Part shown: one piece after another, positions 47,182 to 56,130 of the stretch
Numbering within the stretch: position 1 is the stretch's first letter
Layout: each line of letters begins with the position of its first letter
DNA from: an uncultured Anaerolineae bacterium
GTDB taxonomy: Bacteria > Chloroflexota > Anaerolineae > Aggregatilineales > Phototrophicaceae
Length of the DNA stretch: 64,000 nt
Reading direction: 5' to 3'
Assembly: GCA_937944445.1 (NCBI GenBank)
Contig: CALDYP010000023.1
Location: 124,001-188,000 of the forward strand
Position numbers and translations under genes: made by a program
Notes under the pieces: generated by a model
What the model was told of the DNA's origin: nothing
Database searches by the model: none
The model's input: the letters and a program-made list of their open reading frames with translations, nothing else

Positions 47182-48723
47182 CTATTCTGGCCGATTTACA
47201 TCGTCAAAGAGCGAGGCCTGCTTCTGACGCTTGGCTCGCGGCTGACGGCGGGGCAAGCGACCACGGCTGCGGCTGCCATGCTTCTTGAGCGCCTGTGCCG
47301 CCTGCTCACGCACGTCAGGGCGTTGACGCATCTCACCGATCACGGCGCGCGCCTCTCGCCAGCGCTCATCGTGGTTGACGATTGGCGCGGCATAATCCGT
47401 ACCGATTCGCACGCCCACCGACTGCTGAAGTTCCAGCGGCATCAACCACGGCGCATGCAGGAAGGCATCTGGCACACGGCGCAGCTCTGGAACCCAATGA
47501 CGAATGAACTTGCCCTGCGGGTCGTGCTGCGTGGCTTGGGTCGTCGGGTTGTAGATGCGCAGGGTGCTGTTGCCGTTGACGCCGCTCTGCATCTGCATCT
47601 GTGACCAGTGAATGCCCGGCTCAAAGTCCGTAAACCAGCGCGCCAGCACCAGCCCCGTTTCGCGCCAGTCCAGCCACAGATCGTGCGACGCAAACGAGAC
47701 GACCATCGCCCGCATGCGAAAGTTGAGATAGCCCGTTGCCCTCAACGCGCGCATGCAGGCGTCTACCAGCGGGTAGCCAGTGCGACCTTCGCGCCATGCG
47801 ATGAAACGCTGCCGCGCCGCGGGGTCAGCGTCAATGGAAGGGCGCAGGCCATCATAGGCTGGAACGAGGCTGCGCCGCTCAAGGTCGGGGGCATCTTCCA
47901 GCTTCTGGATGAAGTGATCACGCCAGAACAAGCGCGATTCAAACGCGCTGAGCGCCCGCGCCCACCCCTCGCCTACGTCCTCCGCCTGCCGCCGACGCAG
48001 CGCGTGATACGCCTGCCGCACAGTCAACGTGCCCCATGCCAGATGTACCGACAAGCGCGAACACACTTGAAACGCGCTCACCGGGCTAGACATGCCGTAG
48101 TGGTAGGTGCGCCCGCGCGTGTGCAGAAAGCTGTGCAGCGTGGCATGCGCGGTGCGCTCGCCGCCCTGTTGAATGTCGCGCATGCCGTCATCGCTCAAGC
48201 CTAGCTCGTTGGCAGTCGGCAGTTGACCCGGCTCCACGTTGACCGGTCGCAGGGTGGCAGGCGCTGGCAAAGGCGGCTGTTCCATCCGCGCGGTGCGCAG
48301 GTCATTCCACAGGTCACGGTTGGGCAAACGCCGCACGACCCCGCTGTAGGGGAACTCCACCAAACGCACTCGCTGACGGGCCGCCCACGCCTGCACCTCC
48401 AGATCGCGCTCATAGCTGCGCAGGTTGCCCGTCTCCATGTGGGTGTAGATCGCTTCAAGGCCGTGCTCAGCGTGCAGTCGGTCGAACACCTCCACGGCTT
48501 CGCCCACGCGCACCACCAGCGGCTGCCCCAGCTCGGCTAGGCGCTGGCGCAGCGCCACCAGCGCGCTGCGCACGAACACGTAGTGGCGCAGGCTGGCGTC
48601 TGCGCTCAAGAGTATGCTCGGCTCAATGATGTACAACGGCAGGACAGGGCCATGCCGCGCCGCTAACGTCAATGGCCAGTGATCCTGTGTGCGCAAATCG
48701 CGCTTGAACCAGACGACGATCAT
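47182..48723 (-). CDS. phrB: deoxyribodipyrimidine photolyase / cryptochrome family
   Basis: 513 residues. The N-terminal photolyase domain (MIVVWFKRDLRTQDHWPL) would bind the antenna cofactor. The C-terminal FAD domain contains ESRLFWRDHFIQKLED, GRTGYPLVDACMRALRATGYLNFRMR and the SQMQMQSGVNGNSTLRIYNP segment. It reverses UV-induced pyrimidine dimers with blue light. A cryptochrome-like signalling role cannot be excluded: the family motif W-F near DFEPGIHWSQ resembles photolyases of the FeS-free class. A basic tail ends the protein. The ATG overlaps the stop of the HAD gene (ATGA). Confidence 0.9.
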   Translation of the reverse strand: MIVVWFKRDLRTQDHWPLTLAARHGPVLPLYIIEPSILLSADASLRHYVFVRSALVALRQRLAELGQPLVVRVGEAVEVFDRLHAEHGLEAIYTHMETGNLRSYERDLEVQAWAARQRVRLVEFPYSGVVRRLPNRDLWNDLRTARMEQPPLPAPATLRPVNVEPGQLPTANELGLSDDGMRDIQQGGERTAHATLHSFLHTRGRTYHYGMSSPVSAFQVCSRLSVHLAWGTLTVRQAYHALRRRQAEDVGEGWARALSAFESRLFWRDHFIQKLEDAPDLERRSLVPAYDGLRPSIDADPAARQRFIAWREGRTGYPLVDACMRALRATGYLNFRMRAMVVSFASHDLWLDWRETGLVLARWFTDFEPGIHWSQMQMQSGVNGNSTLRIYNPTTQATQHDPQGKFIRHWVPELRRVPDAFLHAPWLMPLELQQSVGVRIGTDYAAPIVNHDERWREARAVIGEMRQRPDVREQAAQALKKHGSRSRGRLPRRQPRAKRQKQASLFDDVNRPE

Positions 48724-49505
48724 GCCCAACGCCGCAGCAGATCATGCAAGTCCTCAACGATCAGATCAGGCGGATAGGGGGCACTAGCCGCGTCCTCGCG
48801 CGTGTTGACCCCCGTCAAGGCCAACACGGCCTTCATCCCGACGCGCTTCGCCCCTTCGATGTCTGTGTTGAGTCGATCCCCAACCATCACAGCCTCATGC
48901 GGCAGCACGTTCATCTGGCGCAGCGCCGTTTCAAACATCGGCGGGTGCGGCTTGCCGAGCACTGTCGGCGCGCAGTCCGTGGCCGCTTGCAGCATTGCGA
49001 CAATGCTGCCCGCCCCCGGCGCCAGCCCATCTTCCAGCGGAACCGTGCGATCTGGGTTGGAGGCGATGAAGTCCGCGCCGCTGCGGATCAGGCGGGTGGC
49101 GTGGCGCGCTTTGGCGTATGTGAACTCAAGGTCAATGCCCACCACCACCGCGCGCACGTCCTCATCCCTCAAGACGAAGCCAGCCTGCGTCAGTTCCTGT
49201 TTTAGCCCGGGGCCGCCGATGACGTACAGCCCTGTGCCCGCGGGATAGCGCGTTTGCAGGTACGCGGCGGTCACAATGCCGCTGGTGAGGATGTTCGATT
49301 CGGGCACGTTGGGCACGCCCAACTTGGCCAACTTAGCGGCGTATTCAGCCGGCGTGCGACGGCTGTTGTTCGTCGCCAAGCGATAGGGGATGGCCCGCGC
49401 GTGCAAAAACTGGAACAGCTCAGCAAGTCCGGGCAGGGCCTCGTTCCCGCGCCACAACACGCCGTCCATGTCGAACACTGCCGCCTTGATCTCTCTCAAG
49501 TTCAT
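48720..49505 (-). CDS. HAD-family phosphatase (NagD / 4-nitrophenylphosphatase type)
   Basis: 261 residues. Motif I is VFDMDGVLWRG with the nucleophile aspartate near residue 12; motif II is the TNNSRR segment near 47-52; the C2 cap follows; motif III/IV is GKPHPPMFE and MVGDRLNTDIEGA. NagD-type enzymes dephosphorylate nucleotides or sugar phosphates. The ATG at 49505 is preferred (GGGA upstream), though 49517 is also possible. It is coupled to the photolyase by a 4-bp overlap. Confidence 0.88.
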   Translation of the reverse strand: MNLREIKAAVFDMDGVLWRGNEALPGLAELFQFLHARAIPYRLATNNSRRTPAEYAAKLAKLGVPNVPESNILTSGIVTAAYLQTRYPAGTGLYVIGGPGLKQELTQAGFVLRDEDVRAVVVGIDLEFTYAKARHATRLIRSGADFIASNPDRTVPLEDGLAPGAGSIVAMLQAATDCAPTVLGKPHPPMFETALRQMNVLPHEAVMVGDRLNTDIEGAKRVGMKAVLALTGVNTREDAASAPYPPDLIVEDLHDLLRRWA

Positions 49506-49610
49506 CGCTGATCCCATCTCTAACCCCGCATCGTTGGGGGTTTTAGCCTATTATTGCGGGTTAAGTTGAGTCAAGCATTAGACTGCTCTTTGCGCCGAAA
49601 CAATCTCGAA

Positions 49611-49616
49611 TATACT
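49611..49616 (+). promoter_or_regulatory. possible -10 element for the zinc-ribbon gene
   Basis: TATACT at 49611-49616 lies in the divergent spacer, 47 bases before the start codon at 49664. TTGCGC lies 15 bases upstream, a short spacing. The spacer also holds a small AACCCC/GGGGTT hairpin at 49522-49542 next to the HAD start. Confidence 0.35.
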
Positions 49617-49663
49617 AGACGCAACTGACCAAAATGCGACAGCGCTTAAACGAGATGTGACCG

Positions 49664-49984
49664 ATGAAATGCCCTAGCTGCGATGCCAACCTCTTGATGA
49701 CGACGCGCCAAGACGTCGAGATCGACTACTGCCCAGAGTGTCGCGGCATTTGGTTAGATCGCGGTGAGCTGGACAAGATCATCAGCCGCACCCGCGCCGC
49801 TGAGCAGGAGATCGAGCGTCATGCTGCGCCCTCCACTCGTCCGCGGCGCTTCAAAGACAGCAGCAGCGACATGCACTTGCGCAGTCGCCAAGACCGCAGT
49901 GAGGAATACTACGATCCCCACACCGGCAAGCACAAGCGCAAGTCAACGTCCAGACGGTTAAGCGACCTGTTTGATCTGTTTTAG
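49664..49984 (+). CDS. zf-TFIIB-type zinc-ribbon protein
   Basis: 106 residues. The N-terminal 40 form a TFIIB-like zinc ribbon with CPSC (4-7) and CPEC (22-26), followed by the family signature RGIWLDRGELDKI. The rest is charged and probably disordered (RSRQDRSEEYYDP), ending in SDLFDLF. Proteins of this family are widespread and uncharacterised; nucleic-acid or protein binding is plausible. It is flanked by hairpins downstream. Confidence 0.8.
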   Translation: MKCPSCDANLLMTTRQDVEIDYCPECRGIWLDRGELDKIISRTRAAEQEIERHAAPSTRPRRFKDSSSDMHLRSRQDRSEEYYDPHTGKHKRKSTSRRLSDLFDLF

Positions 49985-50044
49985 TGTGCTCCGGCGCACA
50001 ACATGCCCCTTAATTGTGCGCTGTTCCCACCATCCTAGAGTAGT

Positions 50045-50076
50045 GTGCTGTTTTTGATCCCCTTTTCAGCACACAC
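50045..50076. repeat. 8-bp inverted repeat downstream of the zinc-ribbon gene
   Basis: GTGTGCTG and CAGCACAC flank a 16-base loop containing TTTTTG. A shorter hairpin, GTGTGC with GCGCAC, begins directly at the stop codon (49985-49999). Together with the terminator just downstream, three hairpins follow this small gene in about 130 bp. Confidence 0.5.
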
Positions 50077-50084
50077 CACCTTTG

Positions 50085-50112
50085 AAAGGCCGACGCCCTC
50101 ACGTCGGCCTTT
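50085..50112 (+). terminator. terminator between the zinc-ribbon gene and icd
   Basis: A perfect 11-bp stem, AAAGGCCGACG with CGTCGGCCTTT, loop CCCTCA, followed by TCTGTT. The T tract is moderate, but the stem is strong and well placed between two genes on the same strand. Confidence 0.7.
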
Positions 50113-50189
50113 CTGTTACCAGCAATCGCAAATTAGCCTAGTTTCCAGTATGATCTATGGTCGTGACACACCCGAATGGAGACCCATTT

Positions 50190-51638
50190 ATGGCCAAGAC
50201 CCCTATTACTGTTGCCTATGGTGATGGCATCGGCCCAGAGATCATGAAAGCCGCTCTGCGCATCCTGCTAGAGGCAGGCGCAGAGATTGAGATTGAGACG
50301 ATAGAAGTCGGCGAACAGGTCTACCTGCGCGGTGAAACCAGCGGCATCGACAAGAAATCATGGGAGACGCTGCTGCACAACCGCGTTTTGTATAAGGCGC
50401 CCATCACCACCCCGCAAGGGGGCGGCTACAAGAGCCTCAACGTGACGATCCGCAAGACGCTGGGACTGTTCGCTAACGTGCGCCCCTGCGCCAGCTACTA
50501 CCCCGCCATCGACACCAAGCACCCCCTGATGAAAGTCGTCATCGTCCGTGAGAACGAAGAAGACCTCTACGCGGGGATCGAACACCGCCAAACTCATGAG
50601 GTCTATCAGACGCTCAAACTCATGAGTTCCCCCGGCAGCGAGAAGATCATCCGCTACGCCTTCGAATACGCGCGCGCCAACAACCATCGCAAGGTGACCG
50701 CTTTCACCAAAGACAACATCATGAAGATGACCGACGGCATGTTCCACCGTGTCTTTGACGAGATCGCGGCCGATTACCCCGACATCCAGACGGAGCACAT
50801 GATCATCGACATCGGCTCGGCGCGCTTGGCGGATACACCCGAGCTGTTCGATGTGATCGTGCTGCCCAACTTGTATGGTGACATCCTCTCAGACGTTGCT
50901 GCGCAGCTGACCGGCAGCGTCGGGTTGGGTTCATCCGCCAACATCGGCGCTGAGTACGCCATGTTCGAGGCGATCCACGGCAGCGCGCCAGACATCGCCG
51001 GGCGCGGCATCGCCAACCCGTCGGGGCTGCTGCTGGCCGGCGTGCAGATGCTCGTCCACCTCGGCCAAGCCGAGGCCGCCGAGCGCGTCCACAACGCATG
51101 GAAGCGCACTATCGAAGACGGCATCCACACCCCCGACATCTACCGCGAGGGGCGCAGCACCCAGCGCGTAGGCACGATGGAGTTTGCTGACGCCGTCATC
51201 GCGCGGCTAGGCATGCTGCCCGAGCGGCTCACCCCTGTCAACTATGCTAAGGACGAACCCATCCGCATGGAGCCGCCCACTGCTGTCAAGGTCAAGGCCA
51301 AGAAAGAACTCTACGGCGTAGACGTCTTCCTCGATTGGGACGAGGCCAACCGTGATCCCAACGCGCTCGGCCAGAAGATCCTCAGCGAGGTCATCACGCC
51401 AGAGCTGACGATGACCATGATCACCAACCGCGGCTTGAAAGTCTTCCCTGATGTAGACGTGAACAGCTTCAAAACTGACCATTGGCGCTGTCGTTTCGTC
51501 AGTCAAACGCCCATCCACCACAACGTGATCGTCAACCTGTTGGGGCGCTTTGCCGCAGCAGGCCTCGACTTCATCAAGACCGAGCACCTCTACTACTTCG
51601 ACGGACAGCCGGGCTTTTCACGTGGGCAAGGGGAGTGA
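50190..51638 (+). CDS. icd: isocitrate dehydrogenase, Thermus/Rickettsia type
   Basis: 482 residues, longer than the 415 of the E. coli enzyme. It oxidises isocitrate to 2-oxoglutarate with NADP as the probable cofactor. The catalytic core shows YGDGIGPEIM, the substrate motif SLNVTIRKTLGLFANVRP, RENEEDLYAGIEH, TKDNIMKMTDGMF and the cofactor loop HGSAPDIAGRGIANP. After residue 370 a separate C-terminal domain (VDVFLDW, ITNRGLKVFPD, DHWRCRFVS, YYFDGQPGF) matches the extension of the Thermus enzyme. The ATG at 50190 with GGAG upstream is preferred over 50157. Confidence 0.93.
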   Translation: MAKTPITVAYGDGIGPEIMKAALRILLEAGAEIEIETIEVGEQVYLRGETSGIDKKSWETLLHNRVLYKAPITTPQGGGYKSLNVTIRKTLGLFANVRPCASYYPAIDTKHPLMKVVIVRENEEDLYAGIEHRQTHEVYQTLKLMSSPGSEKIIRYAFEYARANNHRKVTAFTKDNIMKMTDGMFHRVFDEIAADYPDIQTEHMIIDIGSARLADTPELFDVIVLPNLYGDILSDVAAQLTGSVGLGSSANIGAEYAMFEAIHGSAPDIAGRGIANPSGLLLAGVQMLVHLGQAEAAERVHNAWKRTIEDGIHTPDIYREGRSTQRVGTMEFADAVIARLGMLPERLTPVNYAKDEPIRMEPPTAVKVKAKKELYGVDVFLDWDEANRDPNALGQKILSEVITPELTMTMITNRGLKVFPDVDVNSFKTDHWRCRFVSQTPIHHNVIVNLLGRFAAAGLDFIKTEHLYYFDGQPGFSRGQGE

Positions 51639-51657
51639 GCCATCTTCTGGCGTAACC

Positions 51658-53130
51658 ATGCGCTCAGGGCAGCAGCGTGCCCTTCTGTTCGTCCCTCTGT
51701 TCGCTGCGCTCGTGATCCTCAGCCCCTTGCTGGCTGAGGATCGCCGTTTTCACCCAGATGAAGCGTTCTTCATGACCTTCGCGCGCGATGCAGCCGTCAT
51801 GGGCGACTGGTGGCTAAGCGGCCCGCTCGACAAGCCACCCCTCACTGTGTACGCCAACGCACTCTTGCTCACCCTCATCGGCATGGACACCCTGCCCGAC
51901 GGCGTGCTGACGCTGGACGCGCATCAAGGTGAGTTCGTCGGGCGGCTGGCGGCTTTCTTCAGCGGTTTGATTGTGGTCGCGTTGAGCGTTCGGCTGACGC
52001 TTGACCACACCGCCCAGCCGCTGGCGGCGATAGGCGCTGGCGTCACGCTGTCGGCGCTGCCCCTGTTCCAGCTTTACAGCGCCAGCGCGTTCATGGACAT
52101 GCCGATGATCGCGCTGGCGTTTGGGGCGCTGCTCGCGGCGCGGCGGGGGCAGGGCGGCTGGTCGGGGCTGCTGTTGGGGCTGGCCGTCTGTGCCAAGCCG
52201 CAGGCAGTCTTTTTCGCGCCGCTGGTGTTGTGGTACGTCGTGTGCGCGCCTGAACGCTGGACGTGCCTCATGCGTTGGGGGGTGGGGCTGAGCAGCGCCC
52301 TGCTCGCGCTGGGGCTGTGGGATGCCCTGCGAGCAGGGCAAAGCGTGATCTTGCTGGGAATGGCCAACAACGACAGCTTTCAGCTGGCGGCCAGCGTTGA
52401 TGTGCTGCTGGCGCGGCTGCAAGCGTGGCTGCCGATCACGCCGCACATGCCACATGTGCCGCTGCTGACGTGGGCGCTCATCGCAGTGAGCGGCCTGTGC
52501 AGCCGCCCAACGCGCCCCTTGAGCGTATGGCTGTTGAGTTACGGGCTGGGGCATCTGCTGATCTTCGAAGTCTTATACGAGCGTTATCTGCTGCCGCTGG
52601 TCGTCGTCGGGGTGGTGAGCGCGTGGGCTGCGGCGGCGGTTTGCTGGCGTGGCCATGCCAAACACGCCACACCGCACAAAACGGCCTCGCGCCTAGCCAG
52701 CCTGCTTGTGCTCACCGCGTTAGGGGGTGGGCTTATGCTCGCCAACAGCTATCCGTTACACAAGTTGGAGGATTACCGCTGCAACAGCCAGATCGACCGC
52801 CTCGCCGCTGACTTGAACGCGCTGCCCGTGGCGACAGTCATTTACGATCATTGGTTGGGGTGGCTGCTTAATTACTACATGGGGCCGTGGCACAACAAGC
52901 GCATCGTCTACTACCCTTCGCCAGAGGTGCTCATTGCAGGGATACGCTCACTGAACGAGTATGGGCCGCGCTATGTCCTCATCCCAACGGATGCGGCCAC
53001 CCATTACGGGCTGTCAAGCGACTGGTCAACCGACTGGGCGACATGGCTAAGTGCCCTCGAGAACGCATTTTACGTTGAAGAACTGGGCAGTTACGGCGCA
53101 ATCCGCGTGTTTCGGGTTTACCCCAACTAA
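51658..53130 (+). CDS. GT-C/ArnT-like membrane glycosyltransferase
   Basis: 490 residues, about ten membrane helices. The first helix is followed by RRFHPDEAFF near residues 28-37, with the catalytic-type DE pair of GT39/GT83 enzymes, and then SGPLDKPPLTVYANALLL with the conserved KPP. These enzymes transfer sugar from a polyprenyl phosphate on the outer face of the membrane. It begins 19 bp after icd. The donor and acceptor are unknown. Its stop overlaps that of the convergent response regulator by 4 bp. Confidence 0.78.
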   Translation: MRSGQQRALLFVPLFAALVILSPLLAEDRRFHPDEAFFMTFARDAAVMGDWWLSGPLDKPPLTVYANALLLTLIGMDTLPDGVLTLDAHQGEFVGRLAAFFSGLIVVALSVRLTLDHTAQPLAAIGAGVTLSALPLFQLYSASAFMDMPMIALAFGALLAARRGQGGWSGLLLGLAVCAKPQAVFFAPLVLWYVVCAPERWTCLMRWGVGLSSALLALGLWDALRAGQSVILLGMANNDSFQLAASVDVLLARLQAWLPITPHMPHVPLLTWALIAVSGLCSRPTRPLSVWLLSYGLGHLLIFEVLYERYLLPLVVVGVVSAWAAAAVCWRGHAKHATPHKTASRLASLLVLTALGGGLMLANSYPLHKLEDYRCNSQIDRLAADLNALPVATVIYDHWLGWLLNYYMGPWHNKRIVYYPSPEVLIAGIRSLNEYGPRYVLIPTDAATHYGLSSDWSTDWATWLSALENAFYVEELGSYGAIRVFRVYPN

Positions 53131-53531
53131 CGCACCGTCCGCCCTGTGCGGATGACGTCCTGCACCGTCTTGATTAAGTTGTTGGCAAGATAGGGCTTCG
53201 TCAGATAGCGATCTGCCCCGCTCTCCAGCCCTTCACGGATCTGGTTAGGGTCTGCGAGCGCTGACAAGATGATGATGGGCATGGCATCATACATCGACTG
53301 CTGGCGTATCTGCTTGAGGAAATCAATCCCGCTGATTTCAGGCAGCATCAGGTCAAGCAAGACCAAATCAGGCAGCGGCGTCTCGCGCAGGATGTGCCTA
53401 GCTTCAGTAGCGTTCAGGGCGCTGATCGTCTCAAAGCCAGCACGCTGTAAAAGCAGAACCACCAGCTTTTGTAGGGCTGGATCATCGTCCACAATAAGAA
53501 CTGTAGGTTTTCTGGGCGTGGGATCAGACAC
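53127..53531 (-). CDS. stand-alone response regulator receiver domain
   Basis: 134 residues, only a CheY-like receiver. The acidic pocket is D15-D17, the phosphoacceptor D60 (LVLLDLMLPE), the switch residue S90 and the lysine K112 (YLTKPY). There is no output domain, so it must act by binding another protein. No histidine kinase is encoded nearby. Typical partners are hybrid kinases or motility and polarity proteins; none is evident here. Confidence 0.9.
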   Translation of the reverse strand: MSDPTPRKPTVLIVDDDPALQKLVVLLLQRAGFETISALNATEARHILRETPLPDLVLLDLMLPEISGIDFLKQIRQQSMYDAMPIIILSALADPNQIREGLESGADRYLTKPYLANNLIKTVQDVIRTGRTVR

Positions 53532-53582
53532 GGACCCTACCTTTACATGAGTGAATCAGGGTAACCTTGAACATTAGAAAGT

Positions 53583-53611
53583 ATTGTACTCACGGATGAG
53601 GACAGTCACAA
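53583..53611 (-). promoter_or_regulatory. likely promoter of the receiver-domain gene
   Basis: On the minus strand TTGTGA (53606-53611), a 17-base spacer and TACAAT (53583-53588), 52 bases before the start codon. The rest of the 166-bp spacer to the M24 peptidase shows no equally good forward promoter. Confidence 0.55.
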
Positions 53612-53697
53612 GTCATACCGCACAGGTAAACATGTGCAAAAGCTTAGCGTAGAGTGTAAGTTTTTGTCACAAGGCTGAGTTAACTGTCAAAGGACAA

Positions 53698-54801
53698 ATG
53701 AACATGATGCTAGTATTTGAACAGCGGGTGCAGCGCTTTATCCAATCTCAAGCCGTTGACTGGTTCGCGCTGATCCCGGGCACGAACATGCTCTACTTCA
53801 CCGGGCTGGATTACCACCTCGGCAAGCGCCCCATCCTGATCTTGTTCAGCGCCAGCCGGACGCTGGCCCTCGTCCCGCTGTTGGAGGCGGGCAAAACCCG
53901 TGAGGCGCTGCCCCATGCCCACCTCATCACATGGACGGACACCGAAGGCTACGCCCACGCGATGCGCGAACTCATCGCCGCGGCAGGCCTTGACCGAGCG
54001 GGCATGTTAGGCGTTGACGGCTACACGATGCGCGTGTTTGAGTATCTGGCGCTGAACGCGGCCGGCCTGCCGGCGGAGCGCATCCGCGACGTCGGGCGCG
54101 ATCTGCTGCTGTTCCGCGCGATCAAAACCCAAGACGAGATCGATGCGATGCAACAGGCCGTGCGCATCAGCGAGCTGGCGCTGGACGCGCTGCGCCAATG
54201 GGTGCGGCCCGGCATGACAGAGAAGCAGATCGCTCAGCGGCTGATGGAAGAACAGCGCCAGCGCGGGGCGCACGACGTCGCCTTTGAGCCGATCGTGCTG
54301 GTTGGCCCGCGCAGCGCCCTGCCGCACGGCAACCCGGGCGATCACACGCTCCAAGAGGACGACATCCTCTTGATCGACTTCGGCTGCAAAGTTGACCATT
54401 ACCCCTCAGACATCACGCGCACGTTCTTACTCGGCCAAGTGAGCGAGCAAGTTAAGGCGATGTACGACGCAGTCTACGCGGCCAACGCTGCCGCGCGCGC
54501 CGTGGCCGCACCGGGCGTCACATGGGGCGCAGTGGACAAAGCCGCCCGTGATGTGATCGAAGCGGCGGGCTTCGGGCCGTACTTCACCCACCGTACCGGC
54601 CACGGGCTGGGGCTGGACGGCCACGAACTGCCCCAGATCGCCAGCGGCGAGGACGCCGTGCTCGAGCCGGGCATGGTGTTCACGATTGAACCCGGCATCT
54701 ACATCCCCGGCGTGGGCGGCGTCCGCATCGAGGATGACATGGTCGTCACCACGGACGGCGTCTTCTCTCTGACTAGCTACCCGCGCGAGCGTTCCTCATG
54801 A
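53698..54801 (+). CDS. M24-family aminopeptidase (Xaa-Pro peptidase type)
   Basis: 367 residues. An N-terminal creatinase-like domain (1-125) precedes the pita-bread metallopeptidase domain. The five metal ligands are D227, D238, H302, E331 and E345 (IDFGCK, DITRTF, TGHGLGLDGHE, IEPGIY, RIEDDM). It removes N-terminal residues next to proline, in the cytosol. Size and layout fit PepQ/PepP-like enzymes of thermophiles and Gram-positives. AAAGGA lies upstream of two close ATGs (53698 and 53704). Its stop overlaps the next start (ATGA). Confidence 0.92.
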   Translation: MNMMLVFEQRVQRFIQSQAVDWFALIPGTNMLYFTGLDYHLGKRPILILFSASRTLALVPLLEAGKTREALPHAHLITWTDTEGYAHAMRELIAAAGLDRAGMLGVDGYTMRVFEYLALNAAGLPAERIRDVGRDLLLFRAIKTQDEIDAMQQAVRISELALDALRQWVRPGMTEKQIAQRLMEEQRQRGAHDVAFEPIVLVGPRSALPHGNPGDHTLQEDDILLIDFGCKVDHYPSDITRTFLLGQVSEQVKAMYDAVYAANAAARAVAAPGVTWGAVDKAARDVIEAAGFGPYFTHRTGHGLGLDGHELPQIASGEDAVLEPGMVFTIEPGIYIPGVGGVRIEDDMVVTTDGVFSLTSYPRERSS

Positions 54802-55790
54802 TGATGAAATTCGTTCAACTGCTGATCTTGCTCATTTTAACGCCGCTCGTCACGGCACAGCAGGCGACACCCACCCCGCCAGCGCTTACGCCCCACACCG
54901 TGCTGCCCACTCAACAGAACGCCCCCTACAGCCTCAGCTTCAGCGGCGATGGGCGACAGTTGATCGTCGTCAGCGCCTCGACCGATGAAGCCACCTTCGG
55001 CCTCACTGCGCTGCAATGGTACGCGGACGGAGAAACTCGCACGATCACGCGCGAGGGCGAGCTGTTCTACAGCGCCGCGCTGCACCCCTTCCTGCCGCAG
55101 CTTTACGCCGCCACGTACAGCGGCAGCGTTGACCGCTACGACGTGCCAGCTTTCACACTGGCTGATACCATCCTCGGCCACGAGAGCGCGCCGCTGCTGC
55201 TGTTCGCCCCGGACGGCGCGCACTTCGTCAGCGCCGATTGGAGCGGTTTGCTCATCTGGTCTGGGATGAGCAGCGAAGTGACCTTCATCGTGACGGACGA
55301 AGCCGCTGCCCCGGGCGATCCAGCCCGCGCGGCCATCAGCCCAGATGGCCAGCTTGTCGCGTGGCTGAGCTACCCCTCCACCGTCATGATCACGTCGATC
55401 ACAACTGGGGAACTCGTCGGGCGCGTGCTGACGGGCTACGACGTCGAGCCGTACCAGATCGGTTTCACGCCAACCAACCAGATCGCCATCGCCTACGGCA
55501 CACTGGAAATCTGGGATCCTACCAGCAATCAGCTCGTCGAACGCATCATCACCACCGACGCGGTGCGCGACTTCACCTACAGCCGTGACGGTCACCGTCT
55601 CGTCCTGCTCACCGCGGACAACGTCGTGCGCATCCTTGACGCGGCTAACGGTCAGACGCTGGCGCTGGCCAACGCCGAGGGCGCGCAAGTGTGGGGGATG
55701 ACGCTTTCGCTCGACGGGCGGCGGTTGGCAGTCGGGCTGGACAACGCCGTCGCCGTCTACGACATGCCTAGGCCAGTACACGCGGAGTAG
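54798..55790 (+). CDS. secreted WD40-like beta-propeller protein
   Basis: 330 residues. The signal peptide occupies residues 1-21 (KFVQLLILLILTPLVTAQ), followed by a short Thr/Pro linker. The rest shows repeated four-strand blades with motifs of the type SFSGDGRQLIVVS, LFAPDGAHFVSAD, AISPDGQLVAWLS, YSRDGHRLVLLT and LSLDGRRLAVGL. It is therefore an extracytoplasmic propeller of about six or seven blades, likely a protein-binding scaffold with no visible catalytic site. Translation is coupled to the M24 peptidase gene by a 4-bp overlap. Confidence 0.8.
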   Translation: MMMKFVQLLILLILTPLVTAQQATPTPPALTPHTVLPTQQNAPYSLSFSGDGRQLIVVSASTDEATFGLTALQWYADGETRTITREGELFYSAALHPFLPQLYAATYSGSVDRYDVPAFTLADTILGHESAPLLLFAPDGAHFVSADWSGLLIWSGMSSEVTFIVTDEAAAPGDPARAAISPDGQLVAWLSYPSTVMITSITTGELVGRVLTGYDVEPYQIGFTPTNQIAIAYGTLEIWDPTSNQLVERIITTDAVRDFTYSRDGHRLVLLTADNVVRILDAANGQTLALANAEGAQVWGMTLSLDGRRLAVGLDNAVAVYDMPRPVHAE

Positions 55791-55793
55791 GGA

Positions 55794-55888
55794 CGCGACC
55801 TGTCGCGTCCGCGAGGCCTCATCCCCCAGCCCCCTTCTCCCGCAGGAGAAAGGGGACGTGCCGTGCCCGTGGCAACAGAAAAACGGAC
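55794..55888. repeat. 95-bp intergenic repeat, unit 1
   Basis: Begins with the palindrome CGCGAC-CT-GTCGCG, then contains a CCCC.TTCTCC/GGAGAA.GGGG hairpin with loop CGCA and ends in CGGAC. It matches unit 2 (55921-56015) at 91 of 95 positions. Confidence 0.9.
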
Positions 55889-55920
55889 GAGGTAGTGTGG
55901 CTCTGACAGCGACAGGCAGC

Positions 55921-56015
55921 CGCGACCTGTCGCGTCCGCGAGGCCTCATCCCTTAGCCCCCTTCTCCCGCAGGAGAAGGGGGACGTGCCGTGCCCGTGGC
56001 AACTGAAAAACGGAC
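55921..56015. repeat. 95-bp intergenic repeat, unit 2
   Basis: Second copy, 127 bp downstream of the first in direct orientation. Here the central hairpin is perfect over 11 bp (CCCCCTTCTCC with GGAGAAGGGGG), and the unit runs straight into another perfect hairpin, GGACAGGGC-AG-GCCCTGTCC, at 56012-56031. Confidence 0.9.
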
Positions 56016-56130
56016 AGGGCAGGCCCTGTCCCTACGATGCCGCGTCGGCAGGGGCTTTGGCCGCGGGCGTGGCTCCGCGCCGTCGTCTTGTATCCTGCAT
56101 CTCATTTTTAAACGACATTAGAAAGAGGCT

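Larger units (their letters stand above)
55791..56130. other. 340-bp repeat-rich spacer between convergent genes
   Basis: Contains two direct copies of a 95-bp unit and at least four strong hairpins (55791-55810, 55831-55855, 55957-55982, 56012-56031). No coding potential is credible. It lies tail-to-tail between the propeller gene and the glutamine cyclotransferase, where hairpins may end transcription from both sides. Confidence 0.75.

Noticed and set aside
55794-56015. CRISPR-like array
   Set aside because: Only two units of 95 bp with internal palindromes, one spacer and no cas genes.
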